Counted from the first letter of the stretch, positions 26,880-36,973 are shown. The stretch: DNA of 47,465 bases from an uncultured bacterium (GCA_949299335.1 CASGAD010000033.1:1-47465), one strand, 5' to 3'. The notes: generated by a model not told the origin, from the sequence alone. Numbers and translations are program-made.

Positions 26880-28906
26880 ATGATTAAGATAGAATCTTTA
26901 ATAAAAAATTTTTACACAAAAAAATTCTAATTGATTGCACTTATTCATTTTCCTCAAAAGGCTTATACATTTTAACAGGGGATAATGGAGTAGGAAAAAC
27001 AACTTTATTAAATATTTTATCTTTAAATGATTCTCATTATTCCGGTGAAATCTTTTTTGATGATGAAAAAGTTGATTTTTCTAATTCTAAATTGATTAAT
27101 AAACTTAAAAACAATATTGAATATATTAATCAAAAGGACAATTTTATTAGTTATCTTGATTATTTAGAAAATTACAATCTTGATACATTTTTATTTAAAA
27201 ATACTCTTAAAGAAGATATTAACATAAAATCTCAAAGTTTAAGTGATGGTGAAAAAATAATTTTATTAATTGATAGATGTATTTCAAGAAATAAGTCTAT
27301 TGTTTTGCTTGATGAAGTAACCTCTTTTTTGGATGATAAAAATTTTGAATTAGTCATGAGAAAAATCGAGTCTTTAAGTATAAACTCATTAGTTATATTT
27401 GCTACTCATGACTCCCGAGTCGATTTAAATAAATATCAAGAGATAGCTTTGTTTGATAAAAAGTTCAACAAAATTAATAATGCATTTAATGATGAAAATT
27501 CGTATTTTGAATATAAAACAAAGAAGAAAAAAGCACCTTTTGCATTATTTTTTAAATATTTAAAGAAAAATTTACTTTCTAATTTTATTTATTTGGTGTT
27601 TGGATTTTTAGTTACATTATGGTGTGTTAATGGCACAAGATATTATATCGATAATTCTACTATCAATCTTAATACTTTAGTTGATGGTTTAATTTTTAAT
27701 TTTGGTACTAAAACAAATGAATTTATCTTTGATGGCAAAGAAACCTTTTATGAATATAATCCGATTCTTAAAAATTTTTCTAATAATGCGACTTATTATA
27801 TTGATAATATAAAAATCGATAATAATGTTAGAGATGGTTTTTATTATAAAGGTCAATCGGGCAATACGACTTTGCCTATTAATAATAATTATTCAGCAAT
27901 AATATCAGTTTCAACTGATAAAAATATTAATGATACTTATTTACATGCTAACGAAACATTTCTAACTAATTTTTATCGAAATTATCCTTATATAAATTAT
28001 TCGACCTATTTTGAAACAGATGATAATTTTATAAATAAATCAAATCTTTTTAGTGATGAATTTACATATATCTTTTTAACACCAAAACAATTTTTAAATA
28101 AATATGATTTATCTGTCGAATTATCGATTAGTGATGAAGAAATTATCTTTTCTTCTTTAAATGAAAAGAGTTCACTAGATAAAATAAGTTTTTTAAGCTT
28201 TGAAGAAATAAAATTAGAAGGGGAAGGTAATCATCATCAAGATATATCTAAATTTATCAATAATGATTTAAATATTATTAAGCCAAGCGAAGAAACTGCT
28301 TCATTAGGAAAAAATGAAATAATAATCTCTGAAAATAATTTTAATAAATTAGTAAGTGTAAGAAATTATATAAATAATTTTACCTTTATTGCAGATGATA
28401 ATAATAAAGAAGAAATAATTTCATTAATTAATTCTAAACTGTTTAATTTATCTATGAGTCGAAATAGTTCAAAAATCACTCAAAAGGAAGCAGAACAGAA
28501 AATATTATCTATAAATGCTTATAGAAATTTTGATGTAAACATCTCAAGTTTAAATTTTTTAATACTTTCTTATATTCTTTTAATATTAATTTTAGCTATT
28601 TATGGATTTAGCAAATCTAATTTGAATAGGAAAGATTTTGATATATTGCGAAGAAACTTTTATAAAAGTAAAACCGAAGAAATTTTTGTTTTGAGTGAGA
28701 ATTTATTAGTTGAGTTTATTAGCTTAATTTTAACTTTTATTTTGTCTCCTCTTGTCCCTTCTATCTCGATTTATATAGAAACACCTTATAGAGATTTTGG
28801 ATTGATATTTATGTGTTCTTTACTAATTATAATTATTCTACTTAATATAATTTATTTAGGGTTTTATAAAACATTTAGTTATATGAATAGGAAGGTAGAA
28901 AGATGA
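26880..28906 (+). CDS. MacB-like ABC transporter with fused ATPase and permease; poly-A frameshift
   Basis: The natural gene begins at ATG 26880 (MIKIESLIKNFYTKK) but meets a stop after 16 codons. Adding one A to the seven-A run at 26918-26924 restores a single frame to 28906, about 675 residues. That frame holds Walker A GDNGVGKTT (26978-27004), signature LSDGEK, Walker B IVLLDEVTSFLDD and switch ATHDSR. It continues with a transmembrane helix, an extracellular domain of about 330 residues, and three C-terminal helices (ILSYILLILILAIYGF and two more): the NBD-first, FtsX-like layout of MacB. Without the shift, translation could begin only at TTG 27092 and would lack Walker A. The stop overlaps the next gene by 4 bases. 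It is either a recent mutation, a sequencing error, or slippage-controlled expression. Confidence 0.75.
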
Positions 28907-30213
28907 TAAAAAAGATTTATTTTGCGCTAAAAAAGAATATTTTCATTGGTGTTATTACGTCTTTTATCAACATTATTATTTTAGTAATGTGTATATTTTT
29001 ATGTTCTTCTTTAAATAATAACTATTTAACAGATGACCTAGTTAAAGAAATAATATTAGGAAAAAATATAGATTATATTACTTTAGATTCAAAGTATGGA
29101 TTTTCAAACAAAAGTGGTTATTTAGAGGCAAAAGAATTTTTTGAAAATAATCTTGACGAGTCATTAATTCTTGAAGGTTTAAATGATATATATTTTGATG
29201 ATTCTCTTGAGGATGGATTATATGTTTCTAATGAGTACTTTTATAATTTAAATGAAAAAGTCAATGCAGGGGATAATAAAGTAGGATTTACTTTGGAGGT
29301 TAAGAATAATACCTTTTCAAGTGAAGGAAAATTTATTTCTCATAACTATTTAAAAAAGCGTATTAAAGAAAGCGGGAATAATGAAATATATTTAAATTCA
29401 AGTATTTTTGAAAACATTGATGAAACATTTATTATTATGAATGAATCACACTATAACGAGCTTAATGAGACTAATGTCAATTTAGACAATGATGAGTGTA
29501 TTGTAATTAATAACGAAATAGATATTTCTGATATCAAATTTGAAGAAAATACTCTTATAAACTTTGAAGTGCTTAATGAAATTGATACGTTTATTGATAT
29601 TAAAGGGATAACCAATATTCTAGTACTAAATGATGATGTACATAGTGGATTATCTTATGAATATACACTTAATTCTGGATCATTATTTTATCCAGTTAAT
29701 GAAGATACCATTTTAGATTTATATAATCTCTATAAAAAATATGATAATAAAGATTATACTTATACCTTTTTTAAAAATAATTTATTTGATGATGTAAGAA
29801 TCTATGTAAATAGTTTTAGTGGTGATTCTTATTTAAATGGTAGCGATGTTTTGATTATTTATTTAATAGCCATCTTTGCTAATTTTTTCATTGCCTATTT
29901 ATATACCAAGGTAAATATTAAAAATTATGCTATTTATTTTAAAAGAGAAGGAAGTTTGCAAAAATATGCCAATATAAGTGCATTAGTTCTCTTATTTTCT
30001 AATTTAATTAGCTATATTATTTCGATTGCCATTGGATATTTATTAATTTACTCAATGAATTTAATTTCATCTACTGCGATCAATATTTATTATTTCAATG
30101 CGATTTCTTATATTAATATAAGTGTCATCTTGCTTCTTATTATTATCGTGCAAATAATTGGATTAAGCCTAATATCAAAAAAGCGTGTTATAGAGTATAT
30201 TAGGAGATCGTAA
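28903..30213 (+). CDS. FtsX-like ABC permease without ATPase
   Basis: A 436-residue protein coupled by an ATGA overlap to the preceding gene. It has an N-terminal helix (IFIGVITSFINIIILVMCIFL), a long extracellular part from about residue 40 to 310 rich in Asn, Asp and Glu, then three helices (LIIYLIAIFANFFIAYLY, ISALVLLFSNLISYIIS and ISYINISVILLLIIIVQI) and a short basic end. This is the permease half of a MacB-like or FtsX-like unit. It likely pairs with the permease half of the upstream fusion to form a heterodimeric channel, with the downstream ATPase supplying the second nucleotide-binding site. The substrate is unknown; such systems export peptides or sense envelope stress. Confidence 0.75.
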   Translation: MIKKIYFALKKNIFIGVITSFINIIILVMCIFLCSSLNNNYLTDDLVKEIILGKNIDYITLDSKYGFSNKSGYLEAKEFFENNLDESLILEGLNDIYFDDSLEDGLYVSNEYFYNLNEKVNAGDNKVGFTLEVKNNTFSSEGKFISHNYLKKRIKESGNNEIYLNSSIFENIDETFIIMNESHYNELNETNVNLDNDECIVINNEIDISDIKFEENTLINFEVLNEIDTFIDIKGITNILVLNDDVHSGLSYEYTLNSGSLFYPVNEDTILDLYNLYKKYDNKDYTYTFFKNNLFDDVRIYVNSFSGDSYLNGSDVLIIYLIAIFANFFIAYLYTKVNIKNYAIYFKREGSLQKYANISALVLLFSNLISYIISIAIGYLLIYSMNLISSTAINIYYFNAISYINISVILLLIIIVQIIGLSLISKKRVIEYIRRS

Positions 30214-30801
30214 ATGGTCGAATTAAAAATTGAAAAATTAGATATTGATTTTAAAACCAAGCATATTTTATCAATTAAAAATATTTGTTTTGAAAGTGGC
30301 AATATTAACGTAATTAAAGGTGAAAACGGAAAAGGAAAAACATTATTTTTAACTAGCCTTTTAAAAAGAAATGATTATATAAGTGCATTAAAAGATAGAA
30401 AAGTTATAAGTATTTTAAGTAATTCTATTTATTTATCCAGTAAAGGAAATTTATTTGACGAGTTAACACCTTTAGAAAACTTAAATTATTACTCTAGTCA
30501 GGCACTAGAAATCTTTAAGAAATTTAATATTGAAGTTAATTTAAACGGAAAGTCCAGCTATTTAAGTGGTGGAGAAGAAGAAATAATTTCTATTGCTGTA
30601 GCTATAAGTGCAAAAAGAGATATTTTGATACTTGATGAATCAACAAATTTTTTGGATAATAATGCTTTTGAGATTTATTTTAATTTAATAAAAGAATATA
30701 GCAAAAATCATTTAGTAATAATTGCTACCCATGACTCAAGATTTTTTAAAAAAGATATAAAACTATTCAAATTAGATAATGAAACAATTAGTAAAAGGTA
30801 A
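30214..30801 (+). CDS. ABC transporter ATP-binding protein, short
   Basis: A 195-residue stand-alone ATPase starting directly after the permease stop, with AGGAGA as ribosome site inside that gene. It has Walker A GENGKGKT (near residue 33), signature LSGGEEEI, Walker B ILILDESTNFLD and H-switch ATHDSRFF. It is about 30 residues shorter than typical LolD/MacB ATPases, mostly in the helical domain, with a short Q-loop region. The unusual ATHDSR switch is shared with the ATPase half of the gene at 26880, which suggests the two evolved together as a heterodimer. Confidence 0.82.
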   Translation: MVELKIEKLDIDFKTKHILSIKNICFESGNINVIKGENGKGKTLFLTSLLKRNDYISALKDRKVISILSNSIYLSSKGNLFDELTPLENLNYYSSQALEIFKKFNIEVNLNGKSSYLSGGEEEIISIAVAISAKRDILILDESTNFLDNNAFEIYFNLIKEYSKNHLVIIATHDSRFFKKDIKLFKLDNETISKR

Positions 30802-30804
30802 AAG

Positions 30805-30831
30805 AAAAAGTCTCCTACTTAGAGACTTTTT
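30805..30831. terminator. Bidirectional terminator between convergent genes
   Basis: AAAAAGTCTC and GAGACTTTTT form a 10-bp stem with a 7-base loop and T runs on both strands. It ends the ABC operon on the plus strand and mgtC on the minus strand, overlapping the last codons of mgtC. Confidence 0.85.
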
Positions 30832-31630
30832 TCGACTCCTTAGAGTATAACTCAATATCTACTTTTAGAGGATTAAATTTTAATGTAATATCTCGCTTCA
30901 TTAATTCTAAAACATCTTTATAACAATTATTAAATTCAATAGTAATGGCTAATACTTCGTTATTGTCTAAAGTCACATCTCTCATATAACTTTCTTTAAT
31001 ACTATATTGAAAAACATCGATACAATCAATGATTTCCTTAAAACTAATTTTAGAATCTTTTTCTAAATAGATAATTAATTTATTAGCCTTTTTACCAGCA
31101 TGAATTTCAAATCTATAAAATACAAAAAGAATTAAATAAATCATTAGTGAGCCAATGATTGCGATTGTAAAATTGCCACTTCCACAAGCTAATCCAATAG
31201 CCATAGAAACCCATAGAGTAGAAGCGGTTGTTAAACCTTTAATTGACGCTCTATTTTTTATGATAACACCTGCGCCTAAAAAACCGATTCCAGTAGGAAC
31301 ACTAGCGGCAAGTCTCATAGTTTCATATTTATCTGCAGAATAGCCTAAAGAATATAAAGAAACTACCATAATTAAGCAACTTCCCATGCCAACTAAAAGG
31401 TGAGTTCTAAATCCAGCATTATGACCTTGAGCCTCTCTTTGGTAGCCGATAATACCTACTAGTATTAAGCAAAGTAAAAACGAAAGAATGATTAGCAATA
31501 AATTACCAAATCCATTTCCTCCAAAAAGACTATTAAAAAAATCAATAATTATTTTATCAATCGTAGTTACATCATCAGTATGTAAGCCACTGGTTGTTAA
31601 AACGTTTAGATATGACAGAATGTTATCCAT
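30815..31630 (-). CDS. MgtC/SapB family membrane protein
   Basis: The motif GYQREAQGHNAGFRTHLLVGMGS followed by GIGFLGAGVIIKN is diagnostic of MgtC/SapB proteins. About five transmembrane helices are followed by a C-terminal ACT-like domain of about 85 residues. Family members are linked to growth at low magnesium, to membrane potential and ATP synthase control, and to virulence in pathogens; the function in commensals is unclear. The ATG at 31630 (MDNILSYLN) is chosen because GAGGT lies 7 bases upstream and a TATAAT about 22 bases upstream; the longer frame to 31696 would place the promoter inside the gene. The gene is convergent with the ABC operon. Confidence 0.88.
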   Translation of the reverse strand: MDNILSYLNVLTTSGLHTDDVTTIDKIIIDFFNSLFGGNGFGNLLLIILSFLLCLILVGIIGYQREAQGHNAGFRTHLLVGMGSCLIMVVSLYSLGYSADKYETMRLAASVPTGIGFLGAGVIIKNRASIKGLTTASTLWVSMAIGLACGSGNFTIAIIGSLMIYLILFVFYRFEIHAGKKANKLIIYLEKDSKISFKEIIDCIDVFQYSIKESYMRDVTLDNNEVLAITIEFNNCYKDVLELMKRDITLKFNPLKVDIELYSKESKKVSK

Positions 31631-31696
31631 ATATTTTTGACCTCGTGAGAAAATTATATCATGTTTTAAACGAAAAAATATCGAATTTAGAAACAA

Positions 31697-32041
31697 TTTT
31701 ATTTTAACCTTTAAATTTATGTTTTCTATCTAAACTTTTTTGAAGTAGTAATGATGAAATTTTAATTTATGTGTTTAAAAGAAAAAAACATATACTAAGA
31801 TTTTTGGTTAAGATTTGCGTTCTTTTTGTGAGTAATATGACTTTAGCTAAATATTAAAAAAGGCAAATATTGTCTGCTTTTTAATCTAAAATTTAATATC
31901 TTTAAAATGAAGAACTCTTTTATAGATAAAGAAAAGTAGTTGCACTATTTCATATATACATATGAATATTTAAATTTACTTTAAATGTGAAGTTACAAAG
32001 TAGTATAATGTTTGCGTACGAAAAGGAGATAATTTTTTAAT
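31697..32041. promoter_or_regulatory. Divergent intergenic region with nifJ promoter
   Basis: No gene is seen. TATAAT at 32004-32009 with a weak -35 (TTAAAT at 31981-31986, 17-base spacing) and AAGGAG at about 32023-32028 serve nifJ. A weak hairpin, AAAAAAGGCA with TGCTTTTT at about 31856-31882, looks terminator-like although no plus-strand gene precedes it; a small transcript could end there. Confidence 0.5.
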
Positions 32042-35000
32042 ATGGCAGAAATTAAAAAAACTATGCTTAGTGTTGATGGTAATACCGCTGCTGCTTTAAT
32101 GAGTTATAACTTTACTGAAATTGCAGCAATTTATCCTATTACTCCATCTTCACCAATGGCAAACTACGTTGACATCTATGCCTCCCAAGGAAAGAAGAAT
32201 TTCTTTAATAGCACTGTCAAGGTTTGTGAAATGCAATCTGAAGCAGGTGCAAGTGGTGCACTTCACGGAGCATTAAACGGTGGTGCATTAGCCACAACTT
32301 ATACAGCAAGCCAAGGCTTACTCTTAATGATTCCAAACATCTATAAGTGGTGTGGTGAACTTCTCCCAGCTGTTTTACATGTCTCAGCTAGAAGTTTAGC
32401 TACAAGATCCCTTTCTATTTTTGGCGATCATCAAGATGTTTACGCAATTAGACAATCAGGAATCGCTATGATTTGTAGTGATTCAGTTCAAGAAGTTGCT
32501 GATTTATCTTCAGTTGCTCACTTAGTAGCAATTGATGCTGAATATCCAGTATGTCACTTCTTTGATGGATTTAGAACTTCACACGAAATTCAAAATGTTG
32601 AATTCCTTGCTGATGAAGAATGGAAGAAATTAGTTCCATGGGATAAAGTTAAAAAATTCAAAGATAGAGCTTTAAACCCACATGGTCACGCTGTTACAAA
32701 GGGTGGTGCTGAAAACGATGATATCTACTTCCAAGGTAGAGAAGCACAAAATAAACATTTTGAAAATGTTTTACCAATCGCAGAAAAGTATTTCGCTAAA
32801 GTAAGCGAAATGACAGGCAGAACATATGCTCCATTTGTTTATTATGGTGATCCAAAGGCAACCAAAGTTATCATTGCTATGGGTAGTGTTAACGAAACAG
32901 CTTACGAAGTAGTTAACGATTTAAACAAAAAAGGTGAAAAAGTTGGTATGGTTAGAGTCCACCTCTATAGACCATTCTCAGCTAAACATTTAGTTTCAGT
33001 TTTACCAAAGACAGTTAAAGAAATTGCTGTTTTAGATAGATCAAAAGAATTAGGCAGTGTTGGTGAAGCACTTTACGAAGATGTTTGCGCAGCATTAACA
33101 CTTGAAGGTGTTACAGGAATTAAAGTTATTGGTGGAAGATATGGATTATCTTCAAAAGATACTCAACCAAAACACATTAAATCAGTATTTGATTGGATGT
33201 TAAGTGGAAAAGAGCATCACAATTTCTCAGTCGGAATTAATGATGATGTTACATTCTTATCAATCCCAGTCGATGAAAAATACGAAATCGCACATACATA
33301 TGCATCATGCTTATTCTATGGTTTAGGTAGTGATGGTACTGTCGGTGCTAATAAATCATCAATTAAGATTATTGGTGATGCAACCCATCAATATGCTCAA
33401 GCATATTTTGCTTACGATAGTCGTAAATCAGGTGGTGTTACAAGATCTCACTTAAGATTTGGTAAAGAACCAATTCACTCAACATATTATGTTGAACATG
33501 CTGCATTTATTTCATGTTCACTTGATACTTATGTCTTCAGATTTGATATGCTCAAGAATTTAAGTGAGGGTGGTACATTCTTACTTAATACTGATATGAG
33601 TGATGAAGATTTAGAAAGATCACTTCCAAATAGAGTTAAATATCAATTAGCAACTAAAAAAGCTAAATTCTATGTTATTGATGCTAATAAGATTGCTCTT
33701 GAAATCGGAATGGGAAGACATACCAACACTATTTTACAAAGTGCATTCTTCTATCTTAATCCACAAATTATGCCTTATGATGAAGCAAATACTTGGATGA
33801 AGAAATTAGCTTTAAAAACATACGGTAGAAAAGGTAACGATGTTGTTGAACTCAACTACAAAGCTATCGATAAAGGTACAGAAGGCTTAAGAGAAGTTAA
33901 AGTTAAACCAGAATGGGCTAACTTACCATACAATAGAGAAAGAACAACAATCGGCGATGATTACTTCGATTCTTATGTTGATTTCATCAATACTCTTGAT
34001 GGTTATGATTTACCAGTCAGTAAATTCACTGAATATGAATTACTTGATGGTACTATGAGAGAAGATGTAACTTATAGTGAACAAAGAGGTATTGCTGATA
34101 GAGTTCCTGAATGGAATAAAGATTATTGTATCCAATGTAATACATGTGCATTTGTCTGTCCTCATACAACAATTAGACCATTCTTACTTACTGATGAAGA
34201 AGTTAATAATGGACCTAAAGGTTTAGCAGAAAAAGTTGTAGATGCAAAAGGACCAACAGTCAAGGGCTACAAATATATCATTCAAGTATCACCAAAGAAC
34301 TGTGTTGGTTGTGGACTCTGTGTCAAAGAATGTTTGGCAAATAAGGCTGCAGAAAAAGCTGGTAATGACCACTTTGCTTTAAAACTTGTCGAAGCTAAAT
34401 CACAATTTGATAAAGAAACAGACGCAACATACTTATATAAACACACAGCATACAAAGCTGATAAGTTCCCAGTTACAACTGTTAAAGGTGCTGCATTCTT
34501 AATGCCTTATATGGAAATTAGTGGTGCATGTGCTGGATGTGGTGAAACTCCATATTACAACTTACTTTCTAGATTATTTGGTAAAGACTTATTGATTTCT
34601 AATGCTACAGGTTGTTCTTCAATTTACTGTGGTTCAACTCCATTAACTCCATTTGTCAACGATAAAGAAAAGAACGGACCAGCTTGGGCTAACTCATTAT
34701 TTGAAGATAATGCTGAAAATGGCTATGGTATGAGACTTGCTACAGATTATAAACTTGCTAATATCGCAAGAATCTTAAATGCTGCTCTCGCAAGTGAAAC
34801 TGTAGAATCAGAATTAAAAGATACTATCAATACTTATTTAACTAATATTAAGAATAAAGATGAAGCAAGAAAAGTCATCCCAACTCTTGTTAAATTAGTT
34901 AATGCAAGTAAAGATGAAGCTGTTAAAGAAGTCTTAAATTATGAAAAAGACTTACTTGATAAGAGTGTTTGGATCGTCGGTGGTGACGGTTGGGCATATG

Positions 35001-35608
35001 ATATTGGTTATGGTGGATTAGATCATGTCTTAGCTAGTGAAGATGATATCAATGTTATGTGTTTAGATACTGAAGTTTACTCCAATACTGGTGGTCAAGC
35101 TTCAAAATCATCACAAACAGGACAAATCGCTCAATTTACAGCAAGTGGTAAGAAAACAAGTAAGAAGAACCTTGCTTTAATGGCCATGGCTTATGGCAAT
35201 GTTTATGTTGCTCAAGTTTCATTAGGTGCTAACCCAATGGCCGCAATTAAAGCATTCAAAGAAGCTGAAAGTTATAACGGACCATCCTTAATTATCTGCT
35301 ATGCTCCTTGTATCAACCAAGGTATTAAAGGTGGTATGGTCAACTCAATTCAAGTTGAAAGAGAAGCAGTTGAATGTGGCTACTTCACAACATTTAGATA
35401 TGATCCACGTTTAGTCGCACAAGGTAAACCAGGATTACAACTTGATTGTAAAGAACCAGATTTCTCTAAGATCAGAGACTTCATTATGAAAGAAACAAGA
35501 TATTCACAACTTCCAAAGATTAATCCAACAGAATGTGAAGAATTATTCAAGAAGAATGAACAATGTTCTAGAGATAGATGGGAAAGAATTAAAAAGTTCG
35601 GCCTTTAA
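32042..35608 (+). CDS. nifJ: Pyruvate:ferredoxin (flavodoxin) oxidoreductase
   Basis: A complete 1188-residue single-chain PFOR. It oxidises pyruvate with CoA to acetyl-CoA and CO2 and reduces ferredoxin in the cytosol. The N-terminal pyruvate-binding domain has AAIYPITPSSPMANYVD. Two ferredoxin clusters are CIQCNTCAFVCP (from C696) and CVGCGLCVKEC (from C754). A further cluster cysteine lies in the CAGCGETPY segment near residue 829. The thiamine diphosphate site is VGGDGWAYDIGYGGLDH. Codon choice (many AAC, TTC and ATC, few rare codons) differs from neighbouring accessory genes and fits very high expression. The Shine-Dalgarno AAGGAG and a consensus -10 support this. It has its own terminator. 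Confidence 0.97.
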   Translation: MAEIKKTMLSVDGNTAAALMSYNFTEIAAIYPITPSSPMANYVDIYASQGKKNFFNSTVKVCEMQSEAGASGALHGALNGGALATTYTASQGLLLMIPNIYKWCGELLPAVLHVSARSLATRSLSIFGDHQDVYAIRQSGIAMICSDSVQEVADLSSVAHLVAIDAEYPVCHFFDGFRTSHEIQNVEFLADEEWKKLVPWDKVKKFKDRALNPHGHAVTKGGAENDDIYFQGREAQNKHFENVLPIAEKYFAKVSEMTGRTYAPFVYYGDPKATKVIIAMGSVNETAYEVVNDLNKKGEKVGMVRVHLYRPFSAKHLVSVLPKTVKEIAVLDRSKELGSVGEALYEDVCAALTLEGVTGIKVIGGRYGLSSKDTQPKHIKSVFDWMLSGKEHHNFSVGINDDVTFLSIPVDEKYEIAHTYASCLFYGLGSDGTVGANKSSIKIIGDATHQYAQAYFAYDSRKSGGVTRSHLRFGKEPIHSTYYVEHAAFISCSLDTYVFRFDMLKNLSEGGTFLLNTDMSDEDLERSLPNRVKYQLATKKAKFYVIDANKIALEIGMGRHTNTILQSAFFYLNPQIMPYDEANTWMKKLALKTYGRKGNDVVELNYKAIDKGTEGLREVKVKPEWANLPYNRERTTIGDDYFDSYVDFINTLDGYDLPVSKFTEYELLDGTMREDVTYSEQRGIADRVPEWNKDYCIQCNTCAFVCPHTTIRPFLLTDEEVNNGPKGLAEKVVDAKGPTVKGYKYIIQVSPKNCVGCGLCVKECLANKAAEKAGNDHFALKLVEAKSQFDKETDATYLYKHTAYKADKFPVTTVKGAAFLMPYMEISGACAGCGETPYYNLLSRLFGKDLLISNATGCSSIYCGSTPLTPFVNDKEKNGPAWANSLFEDNAENGYGMRLATDYKLANIARILNAALASETVESELKDTINTYLTNIKNKDEARKVIPTLVKLVNASKDEAVKEVLNYEKDLLDKSVWIVGGDGWAYDIGYGGLDHVLASEDDINVMCLDTEVYSNTGGQASKSSQTGQIAQFTASGKKTSKKNLALMAMAYGNVYVAQVSLGANPMAAIKAFKEAESYNGPSLIICYAPCINQGIKGGMVNSIQVEREAVECGYFTTFRYDPRLVAQGKPGLQLDCKEPDFSKIRDFIMKETRYSQLPKINPTECEELFKKNEQCSRDRWERIKKFGL

Positions 35609-35632
35609 TAGAATAAACTATTAAAATATAAT

Positions 35633-35658
35633 AAAAACTCAGCAAATGCTGGGTTTTT
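35633..35658 (+). terminator. Intrinsic terminator after nifJ
   Basis: AAAAACTCAGCA and TGCTGGGTTTTT form a stem of about 12 bp (with one G-T pair) and a 2-base tip, followed by TATTTT. Confidence 0.88.
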
Positions 35659-35730
35659 ATTTTAAGGTTAAGAATATTTATTTTTTTATTCTCTTATGAT
35701 AGAATATTTAAAATTAATTGAGGTAAACAA

Positions 35731-36150
35731 ATGTATTGTAGAAAATGTGGACAAGAAATTTCAGATAGACAATCTTTTTGCCCTTATTGTGGAGCTGATC
35801 AAAGAAAAGAAACAACATCTTTTACTACGATGATCGATATAAAAGAAAGAAAAAACAACAAAGTTAAAAAGACAAGGAAATATGTCTTATCATATGTCGC
35901 TTTATCAGGTTTTATTTTTTCATTTCTAGCTGTCTTTTTTGATGCATTTGTTTTTATTAACTTAATTCCTTTTGCAGTTTTTGGAGCTTTATTTGGCCTT
36001 ATAAGTTTAGTTCTTTCTATAATTGGTATAAAAGAGACTAAACATAATATTAAAAACGGGTCACATTTCGCTTATTCTGGATTTGTATTAAGCATTTTAG
36101 CTTTAATTGTTCTAATTGTTGTTGTATTAATCACAATATTTTATAGATAA
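35731..36150 (+). CDS. Zinc-ribbon membrane protein
   Basis: A 139-residue protein. An N-terminal zinc ribbon has two CxxC pairs (CRKCG and CPYCG, residues 3-22). A basic linker (RKNNKVKKTRKY) is followed by two long hydrophobic regions of DUF4190-like style: a first with FIFSFLAVFF and FAVFGALFGLISLVLSIIG, and a last helix SILALIVLIVVVLITIF. Such proteins are common and uncharacterised in Bacillota. The Shine-Dalgarno is GAGGT. It has its own transcript, ended by the hairpin at 36159-36206. Confidence 0.75.
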   Translation: MYCRKCGQEISDRQSFCPYCGADQRKETTSFTTMIDIKERKNNKVKKTRKYVLSYVALSGFIFSFLAVFFDAFVFINLIPFAVFGALFGLISLVLSIIGIKETKHNIKNGSHFAYSGFVLSILALIVLIVVVLITIFYR

Positions 36151-36158
36151 GTTAATAT

Positions 36159-36206
36159 AAAACCTCCTATTTATGATAAAATTTATATATCGCATGGAGG
36201 TTTTTT
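36159..36206 (+). promoter_or_regulatory. Hairpin that is both a terminator and the xth ribosome site
   Basis: AAAACCTCC (36159-36167) is complementary to GGAGGTTTT (36196-36204), which is followed by more T, so it can end the upstream transcript. The same GGAGG is the Shine-Dalgarno of the gene starting at 36208. The loop contains AT-rich promoter-like sequence (TATATAT near 36184), so a transcript begun inside the loop would lack the pairing arm and leave the ribosome site free. Confidence 0.7.
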
Positions 36207-36207
36207 A

Positions 36208-36972
36208 ATGAAAATAATTTCTTTTAATGTAAATGGTCTTAGGGCTATTTTATCAAAAACTTTTAAAGAAGATTTCTTGAGCTTAGACGCTGATATATTT
36301 TCTTTAAATGAAACAAAACTTACCTCTGATTTAGTTTTTGAATTTCCTTTTCAACCAAAAGGATATTTTGTTTATTATACTAATAGTGATATTAAAAAGG
36401 GATATAGTGGAGTAGCAGTTTTAACAAAAAAAGAGCCTATAAGTGTATCTTATGGACTTAAAAACGGGAGGTATGATGAAGAAGGTCGAGTTATTACCCT
36501 TGAATTTGAGAATTTTTATTATGTTGCTGCCTATGTTCCTAATGCAGGAGAGGGACTTAAAAGACTTGATTTTAGATTAAAATTTGAAGAAGATGTTTTG
36601 TGTTACTTAAAAGAACTAGATAGTAAAAAGCCTCTTATATATGCAGGTGATTTAAATGTCGCTCATAATGAAATTGATATTAAAAATCCTAAAGCGAATG
36701 TAAATAATCCAGGATACACAATTCAAGAAAGAAACGCCTTCACAAATTTATTAAGTAATGGTTTCGTTGACACTTATAGGACTTTATATCCTAATGAAGT
36801 TAAATATTCTTGGTGGAGTTATCGTTTTAATGCTAGAAAAAATAATGCCGGCTGGAGAATTGATTATTTTGTCGTTAGTGAATCATTAATGTCAAAAGTT
36901 AAAGACTCTAAAATACTTAATGAAATATTTGGTAGTGATCATTGTCCAATAGAACTTGATGTGGAGCTTTAA
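36208..36972 (+). CDS. xth: Exodeoxyribonuclease III
   Basis: A 254-residue AP endonuclease of the ExoIII/Xth family, which cleaves abasic sites and removes 3' blocking groups in base-excision repair. It shows MKIISFNVNGLRA (metal-binding Asn), NETKL with the catalytic Glu, the YVPNAG tyrosine segment, GDLNVAHNEID with catalytic Asp and Asn, and the final GSDHCPIELD with the catalytic His. The length is normal. It shares an operon with the NAD(P)HX repair gene, which starts 1 base after its stop, giving a small damage-repair transcript. Confidence 0.95.
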   Translation: MKIISFNVNGLRAILSKTFKEDFLSLDADIFSLNETKLTSDLVFEFPFQPKGYFVYYTNSDIKKGYSGVAVLTKKEPISVSYGLKNGRYDEEGRVITLEFENFYYVAAYVPNAGEGLKRLDFRLKFEEDVLCYLKELDSKKPLIYAGDLNVAHNEIDIKNPKANVNNPGYTIQERNAFTNLLSNGFVDTYRTLYPNEVKYSWWSYRFNARKNNAGWRIDYFVVSESLMSKVKDSKILNEIFGSDHCPIELDVEL

Positions 36973-36973
36973 T

